DNA of 64,000 nucleotides from Deltaproteobacteria bacterium (lineage in GTDB: Bacteria > Desulfobacterota > Desulfuromonadia > Desulfuromonadales > BM103): NCBI GenBank assembly GCA_024636155.1, contig JAGXHM010000068.1:1-64000 (forward strand). Reading direction: 5' to 3'. A program made the position numbers and the translations under genes. The notes below the pieces were generated by a model. The model saw only the letters and a list, made by a program, of their open reading frames with translations, did not search any database and was not told the DNA's origin. Below are positions 58,557-64,000 of this stretch, in pieces (the first letter of the stretch is position 1; every line of letters starts with the position of its first letter).

Positions 58557-58628
58557 ATGGATAAAAAGGAATTGAATCCGTTAGAAAGGCAGCTGCTAAT
58601 GCTCAAGGGTCGGAGGAGTTTTCGGTAA
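58557..58628 (+). CDS. Very small ORF (23 codons) with good ribosome-binding site
   Basis: ATG at 58557, AGGGAGG just upstream, encoding MDKKELNPLERQLLMLKGRR and three more residues. Short, basic, leucine-rich and possibly amphipathic. Could be a small peptide or the start of a lost gene. Low confidence. Confidence 0.25.
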   Translation: MDKKELNPLERQLLMLKGRRSFR

Positions 58629-58712
58629 GCCCTGTAGAATCAGAGTATAAATCGAACCAATTCACTTCCGAAACTGTCGACAAAGAAACCGACGTTAACA
58701 TTTGTTAAGTAG

Positions 58713-59183
58713 CACTTTGAACACTATGTTGGATGCAGGTTAATAAATCTAAGTATACGTCGTAAAGATATTGATCTAGACCGACTCATGATAAACGTCC
58801 CCAAAGCCAAGGCAGGCGCACGACAACAACCAATCACGAAGCACCTTGCTGAATTTATCAAGGGTTACTTGGAGGCCTTACCCGAAGGGTCTCCTTGGTT
58901 GTTCCCTTCAGTTGCAGCCAAATCTGGACACACCACAGATATTCGTAAAGCCTTTCGCCGGGTGATTTCAGCTGCAGGACTAGACCCAGACGTGGTAGTC
59001 AGACACACCTTACGGCACACTGCCATTACTCACCTTGTTCAGGCTGGCGTTGATCTGCCGACAGTAAAGCGAATTAGTGGCCATAAGACGCTGATAATGG
59101 TTGAACGTTACGCCCATCAGAACGGTGAACATATACAGGCGGCAATGGATAAACTTCAGGACCGTTACACAGTCGGTGCGTAG
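58713..59183 (+). pseudogene. Tyrosine recombinase (integrase) remnant
   Basis: The C-terminal catalytic domain of a phage-type integrase: HTLRHTAITHLVQAG (HxLR box), SGHKTLIMVERYAH (GH and nucleophile Tyr). Homology extends upstream of the first ATG (58788) through GCRLINLSIRRKDIDLD, where a stop at 58710 interrupts it. The N-terminal arm- and core-binding domains are missing, so it is a decayed or truncated gene. The first catalytic Arg is near the break. The active-site R, H, R/K, H, Y set is only partly kept. A second integrase might exist beyond the window. Confidence 0.8.
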
Positions 59184-59275
59184 AGGTTCGCAATATACTG
59201 AACTAGTCAGAATCGTTGCCCTTGTGAGTTTGATGCTGTATCTTGCTTGAGGGGATAAATTTAGAACAATATTGA

Positions 59276-59312
59276 AACTGTCGGTCCCCGCATAGGGCTG
59301 GCAGTTTTTTTT
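59276..59312 (+). terminator. Terminator downstream of the integrase remnant
   Basis: AACTGTCGGTCCC pairs with AGGGCTGGCAGTT (three G-U pairs, one terminal mismatch) around CGCAT, followed by a run of nine T. Confidence 0.7.
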
Positions 59313-59396
59313 TAGTTTTTGCATCTATTCATAATGTTGCGAGGCAAATTATCTCGCTCTTAGCCAATAGCTAAGTTTTCATTTAGGGGTCAATTC

Positions 59397-60878
59397 ATGA
59401 TCACAGGCGAAATCAAATCCAAAATAGATAGTATCTGGAACACTATGTGGTCAGGAGGGATTTCCAATCCTCTCTCTGTCATTGAGCAGCTGACCTACCT
59501 CCTCTTCATCAAGAGGCTGGATGAACTGCATACTCTGGAGGAGCGCAAGGCTGCGCGTACTGGTAAGTCCATCGATGAACCGGTCTTTTCCGAAGCCCAG
59601 GATCACCTGCGCTGGTCTCGCTTCAAGGAAACCGCACCGGAAAAAATGTACACGATTGTGAAGGATGAGGTTTTTCCTTTCATTAAGGGACTCGGGCAGA
59701 ATGGCGACGGTGACCCGGAGGGTTCGACTTACACCCACCACATGAAGGATGCCATCTTCATGATGCCAAGTGCCAGGTTGCTGGCCAATGTCGTCGACCA
59801 ACTTGACAGCATTGACATGGCTGACGCTGACACCAAGGGTGATCTCTACGAATACATGCTCGGTAAGATTGCCAGCGCCGGCCAGAACGGTCAGTTCCGT
59901 ACTCCACGCCACATCATCAAACTGATGGTCGATATGACCGCCCCGACCCCAAAGGATAAGATCTGCGACCCTGCCTGCGGCACAGCGGGTTTCCTAATCG
60001 CCGCTTCGGAGTCCTTGGTCAAGCACCACAGTGATGATATCTACCGTGACGAAGTGTCCCGTCGCCGTTTCAACGAGGGTACCTTCCACGGGTACGACTT
60101 CGACAGCACAATGTTGCGCATCGGCAGCATGAATATGCTGCTTCACGGCGTGGAGAACCCGGATATCCGCTACCGCGACTCCCTAGCTCAGTCAGTAGAT
60201 GATGAAGCAGAGAAGTACTCGCTGATCCTCGCTAACCCTCCCTTTGCCGGAAGTCTCGACTACGAATCGACCGCCAAGGATTTGCAACAGATCGTCAAGA
60301 CGAAGAAGACCGAGCTGCTCTTCCTGGCCCTCTTCCTGCGGCTGCTACAGAGTGGTGGCAGAGCTGCGATCATCGTGCCGGACGGGGTTCTTTTCGGCTC
60401 CAGTAACGCGCACAAGATCCTGCGCAAGATGCTGGTGGAGGAACAGAAGCTCGACGCAATCATCTCAATGCCCTCGGGGGTGTTCAAGCCCTACGCCGGT
60501 GTCAGCACCGCGATCCTCTTCTTTACCAAGACCAACTCTGGCGGTACTGACAACGTCTGGTTCTACGATATGAAATCGGACGGCTTCTCCCTAGACGACA
60601 AACGTACCCCACAGCCTGAAAAGTGTGACCTTCAGGACATTCTGTCCCGCTGGCAGAACCGCGAGGCGGACGGCGAGCGCAAACGCACCGAGCAGAGCTT
60701 CTGTGTATCCAAGGCGGAGATTGTTGGCAACGACTACGACCTCTCAATCAACCGCTACAAGGAGGTTGAGTACGAGCAGGTCGACTACGATCCTCCGCAG
60801 GAAATTTTAGAACGGTTGGGGAAGCTGGAGGATGAGATTTCTGAGGGGCGGAAAGATTTAGAGAGGCTGTTGAAGTGA
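59397..60878 (+). CDS. hsdM: Type I restriction-modification enzyme, methyltransferase subunit
   Basis: A 493-residue N6-adenine methyltransferase subunit. Residues 1-140 are the HsdM N-terminal domain; the catalytic domain has DPACGTAGFLIAASE (SAM-binding, about 197) and NPPF (about 280). Modifies the recognition site so the host is not cut, and is needed for restriction. It shares the TGATG junction with hsdS. Base composition is higher in GC than the preceding island genes, which suggests a different origin. Confidence 0.96.
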   Translation: MITGEIKSKIDSIWNTMWSGGISNPLSVIEQLTYLLFIKRLDELHTLEERKAARTGKSIDEPVFSEAQDHLRWSRFKETAPEKMYTIVKDEVFPFIKGLGQNGDGDPEGSTYTHHMKDAIFMMPSARLLANVVDQLDSIDMADADTKGDLYEYMLGKIASAGQNGQFRTPRHIIKLMVDMTAPTPKDKICDPACGTAGFLIAASESLVKHHSDDIYRDEVSRRRFNEGTFHGYDFDSTMLRIGSMNMLLHGVENPDIRYRDSLAQSVDDEAEKYSLILANPPFAGSLDYESTAKDLQQIVKTKKTELLFLALFLRLLQSGGRAAIIVPDGVLFGSSNAHKILRKMLVEEQKLDAIISMPSGVFKPYAGVSTAILFFTKTNSGGTDNVWFYDMKSDGFSLDDKRTPQPEKCDLQDILSRWQNREADGERKRTEQSFCVSKAEIVGNDYDLSINRYKEVEYEQVDYDPPQEILERLGKLEDEISEGRKDLERLLK

Positions 60879-62046
60879 TGGTGGACAAGGTCAAACTTGG
60901 ATTAGTCGCGAAAGTCTTGAATGGATATGCATTCAAGAGCAAAGAGTACGTCGATGAAGGCATCCGAATAGTACGCATTACGAATGTTCAAAAGGGTCAG
61001 ATAAAAGACGATGATCCAAAGTTCATCGACATTTACCGCCTTAATGAGTTTTCACGCTACATGCTTGCCCAAGGCGACATTTTAATCTCGCTCACTGGCA
61101 ACGTAGGGAGGGTTGGAGTCATTGATGAATCTATGCTTCCTGCAGCGCTAAACCAACGGGTAGGTGCATTGAAGGTTAAATCTGGGAAAGTTGAGCCTAA
61201 TTACTTATTCCACGTATTGAATTCTGAAACCTTCGAACATGACGCGATCAAGAATTCCAAAGGGTTGCTCAGCTAAACCTGAGTTCTAAATGGATTGAAA
61301 ACTATCAAATCCCCCTCCCACCGCTCGCAGAGCAGAAACGGATTGCGACCATCCTAGACGCAGCAGACGGTCTACGGGCCAAGCGCCGCGAGTCACTCGA
61401 CCAGCTCGACGTTCTGCTTCAATCGACCTTCCTCGACATGTTTGGCGATCCTGTGACCAACCCGAAGGGGTGGGAAAAGGTCAAAATAGGAGCTTGTGGT
61501 GAAGTAATCACAGGCAACACTCCATCTAGAAAAAGACCAGAATATTATGGTGATGAAATCGAGTGGATAAAGTCCGACAACATAAATGATCCGTCATTCA
61601 TGTTGACATCGGCTGAAGAATGTCTTTCCTCTGAAGGCCTGAAAGTGGCTCGAATTGCTCCAGAAGGATCTATCCTTGTTACTTGTATAGCCGGGTCGCC
61701 TTCATGCATTGGTAACGCAGGGATTGCGAACAGAAAAGTCACTTTTAATCAGCAAATTAATGCGTTTGTACCATCTAAAAGAATCCTTACATGGTACGCT
61801 TTTGGCTTGTTTTGGGTAGGGAAAAAACTAATTCAAAAAGCGTCGACAAATTCTATGAAAGGGATGGTGAGCAAGTCGGCTTTTTCTGGAGTTCATATCC
61901 CTATGCCCCCTCTCGACCTCCAACAACGCTTCGCTACTATCGTAGAATCAGTCGAACAGCAAAAGGCTCGACAGCATGATCATCTAGTTGAACTCGATAC
62001 TTTATTCGCCTCACTGCAACAGAGAGCCTTTAACGGAGAACTGTAG
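60878..62046 (+). pseudogene. hsdS: Type I specificity subunit HsdS, frameshifted
   Basis: The N-terminal part (MVDKVKLGLVAKVLNGYAFK to about 61276) is a target-recognition domain and ends early at TAA 61274-61276. The downstream frame continues without a start as QLNLSSKWIENYQIPLPPL, the central conserved region AEQKRIATIL, then a second recognition domain (MFGDPVTNPKGWEKVKIG) and QQRFATIVESVEQQK. The break lies at AAAGGG (61259-61264): one extra G would restore one 390-residue HsdS. A start at 61438 could give a C-terminal half. The gene overlaps hsdM by one base (TGATG) and ends 2 bases before hsdR. Confidence 0.88.
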
Positions 62047-62048
62047 CC

Positions 62049-64000
62049 ATGGGTAACTTTGCCTTCCTGCCAAAAGAATTTCGCGACATCGCAGATTCGG
62101 CCACCAGAGCGGAAGGCCACATCATGAGCGACCCCCGTGCCGCTTGTTTCCACACCCGCTTCACCCTGGAGGCAGTGGTGCACTGGCTGTATCGTCATGA
62201 CGGCAGCCTGCACATGCCCTACGACAACAGTCTCGGAGCACTTCTCCACGAACCAACATTCCAGAACACATTGCCGCAGGCAATCTTCCAGAAGGCAAGA
62301 GTCATTCAGAAGGTTGGCAACCAGGCGGTTCACAACGCCCGCCCGGTTCGTCAGTACGACGCTATGCAGGTGGTCAAGGAGTTACACCACGTCTGCTACT
62401 GGCTGGTGCGTACATACGCTCCCGAAGCATCTCGTGCTGGAGCGAATTGGCAGGACGAGCGGATACCTAAGCCGTTACAACATGAAGATGTTGTCTCTCG
62501 TCAGGAGCTGGAGAAACTTGAGGCCAAGCTCGCTGAGCAGAACCAGAAAGATCTCAAGCAACAACAGGAAAAAGACACTCTCGATGCCGAGCTCCAGAAG
62601 CTACGTGAAGAGCTGGCTAAGGTCCGTGCTGAATCTGAACAAACGACAGATAGTCACGACTACTCTGAGGCGGTGACCCGCCGCTACCTGATCGATGTAG
62701 ATCTCCATCGCTCCGGTTGGCTACTCGACAAGAAGCGTGATCGGGAATACGAAGTCACCTGCATGCCCAACAATAAGGGCGTCGGTTACGTTGATTATGT
62801 TCTGTGGGGGGATGACGGCAAACCACTAGCCGTTGTCGAGGCAAAGAAATCAACCGTAGATCCAGCGGTAGGAAAGCAGCAGGCTAAACTCTATGCCGAC
62901 TGTCTGGAACAGATGCACGGACAGAGGCCACTGATCTTCGTGACCAATGGCTACGAGACATGGCTGTGGGATGATCTAGCTTACCCGCCGAGGCAGGTCG
63001 CCGGATTTTACAAAAAAGACGAGCTCCATCGTCTTATCCTACGGCGCACACAGAAAACCAAGCTAGACGTTGCTCAAATCAAAGATGCCATCGTCGAACG
63101 TTATTATCAGAAACGAGCGATCGGAAGTATTTTCACCCAATTCTCTCAGGCCCGCCGCAAGGCATTATTGGTGATGGCAACCGGTACCGGCAAGACCCGT
63201 ACAGCCATCGCTTTAGTCGACGTACTTCAACGAGCGGGTTTGGTCAAGAGAGCGCTCTTTCTTGCCGACAGAGTGTCTCTGGTCAATCAGACTGTGGGGG
63301 CTTTCAAGACACATCTTCCAGAAGCCAGCCCGGTCAATCTTGTTACAGAAAAAGATACCGAGGGGCGGGTGTACGTCTGTACTTACCCGACCATGCTCAA
63401 CCTGATCGATCAGACCGACGGTGACGAAGCTCGTTTCGGTGTCGGGCATTTTGATCTTGTTATCATCGACGAGGCACACCGTTCCGTCTACCAAAAATAC
63501 GGAGCTATTTTTCGCTACTTTGACTCCTTGCTGGTCGGTTTGACCGCCACCCCTAGAGAAGAGGTTGACAAAAACACTTACGACCTGTTCGAGCTGGAAC
63601 CAGGTGTCCCAACCGATGCCTACGAGCTGGAGACAGCAGTCGCCGACGGTTTTCTCGTTCCCCCCAAGGTGCAGCAGGTTGACCTCAAGTTTCCTCGCGA
63701 AGGAATCGATTACGACTCTCTCAGTGACGAAGAGAAGGAACAGTGGGAGAGTATCGACTGGGGGGACGATGTCGATGAGAATGGCCTACCGACACAAGTC
63801 AACGCCGCTGCGATCAATGGCTGGTTGTTTAACAAGGATACTGTCGATAAGGTCCTTCAGCATCTAATGGAACATGGCCATAAAGTCGAAGGTGGAGATC
63901 GGCTCGCTAAGACCATCGTCTTTGCCCGCAACCACGAACATGCCAAGTTCATCGAGGAACGCTTTAACCACCACTATCCACACTACAAAGGTCACTTCGC
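62049..64000 (+). CDS. hsdR: Type I restriction enzyme, R subunit (partial, right end cut by window)
   Basis: The frame is open from ATG 62049 to the window end, at least 650 codons. An N-terminal DUF4145-like region (MGNFAFLPKEFRDIADSATR) and coiled coil (about 155-195) precede the nuclease core (VDYVLWGDDGKPLAVVEAKK, a PD-(E/D)xK-type D..ExK site). The helicase part has Walker A ATGTGKTRTA (about 376), DEAH (about 474) and LTATPRE (about 497). It cuts DNA after ATP-driven translocation. The C-terminus that binds the M2S core is not in view. Confidence 0.95.
   Translation, partial: MGNFAFLPKEFRDIADSATRAEGHIMSDPRAACFHTRFTLEAVVHWLYRHDGSLHMPYDNSLGALLHEPTFQNTLPQAIFQKARVIQKVGNQAVHNARPVRQYDAMQVVKELHHVCYWLVRTYAPEASRAGANWQDERIPKPLQHEDVVSRQELEKLEAKLAEQNQKDLKQQQEKDTLDAELQKLREELAKVRAESEQTTDSHDYSEAVTRRYLIDVDLHRSGWLLDKKRDREYEVTCMPNNKGVGYVDYVLWGDDGKPLAVVEAKKSTVDPAVGKQQAKLYADCLEQMHGQRPLIFVTNGYETWLWDDLAYPPRQVAGFYKKDELHRLILRRTQKTKLDVAQIKDAIVERYYQKRAIGSIFTQFSQARRKALLVMATGTGKTRTAIALVDVLQRAGLVKRALFLADRVSLVNQTVGAFKTHLPEASPVNLVTEKDTEGRVYVCTYPTMLNLIDQTDGDEARFGVGHFDLVIIDEAHRSVYQKYGAIFRYFDSLLVGLTATPREEVDKNTYDLFELEPGVPTDAYELETAVADGFLVPPKVQQVDLKFPREGIDYDSLSDEEKEQWESIDWGDDVDENGLPTQVNAAAINGWLFNKDTVDKVLQHLMEHGHKVEGGDRLAKTIVFARNHEHAKFIEERFNHHYPHYKGHF

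Larger units (their letters stand above)
56493..64000. mobile_element. Genomic island integrated at tRNA-Phe (right end outside window)
   Basis: Bounded at left by the tRNA-Phe fragment and extending past the window. Contents: AT-rich flank with repeats, Fic gene, two small ORFs, decayed integrase, hsdM, hsdS (frameshifted), hsdR. The intact tRNA-Phe would be expected at the right border. The core genome ends at the prepilin gene. Confidence 0.8.

Overview
The window looks like a chromosomal segment from a bacterium of the Desulfuromonadales/Geobacterales type (Desulfuromonas, Pelobacter, Geobacter relatives). This is an inference from gene content: a 14-gene nuo operon whose NuoF carries extra iron-sulfur domains, an rnfABCDGE operon, futalosine-route menaquinone genes (mqnE, mqnC), a HisZ-type histidine regulator, phosphate permeases with large periplasmic inserts, and several families of short palindromic repeats. 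No species assignment is possible from the sequence alone.

Layout. 1-5.6 kb: a MITE-like repeat, a hybrid sensor kinase, an HD-GYP response regulator and a CPA2 antiporter with CBS domains. 5.7-16.6 kb: a phosphate block (phoB-phoR-pstS-pstC-pstA-pstB-phoU, then a Cys-rich small protein and psiE, all on the minus strand) lying between two direct copies of a 112-bp structured repeat. 16.8-25.2 kb: housekeeping genes purA, hisZ, serA, pepA, a lipoprotein gene and hemL. 25.5-30.5 kb: the rnf operon. 30.7-45.9 kb: the nuo operon, with a sigma70-like promoter and a perfect 16-bp palindrome upstream. 46.0-49.8 kb: ubiA-type prenyltransferase, ubiX, mqnE and mqnC. 50-52.3 kb: hisC and mutY, each preceded by a palindromic element. 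52.3-55.2 kb: a second MITE copy, then a two-gene unit of a GIDE-domain/EF-hand membrane protein and LemA. 55.2-56.3 kb: a prepilin-like gene and a HAMP membrane protein.

56.49 kb to the window end is a genomic island. Its left border is a 46-nt fragment of the 3' end of a tRNA-Phe gene, followed by AT-rich DNA with repeated TTACACA motifs, a Fic-family gene, two small ORFs, a decayed tyrosine recombinase and a type I restriction-modification locus (hsdM, a frameshifted hsdS, and hsdR running off the window).

How it fits together. The core is energy metabolism: Rnf couples ferredoxin/NAD and an ion gradient, Nuo passes electrons to quinone, and the neighbouring mqn/ubi genes make the menaquinone that Nuo reduces. 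The most interesting items are the GIDE/EF-hand + LemA pair, the structured repeats bracketing the phosphate block, the MITE family inserted at gene 3' ends, the palindromic operator candidate before nuo, and the tRNA-Phe island with a broken specificity subunit.
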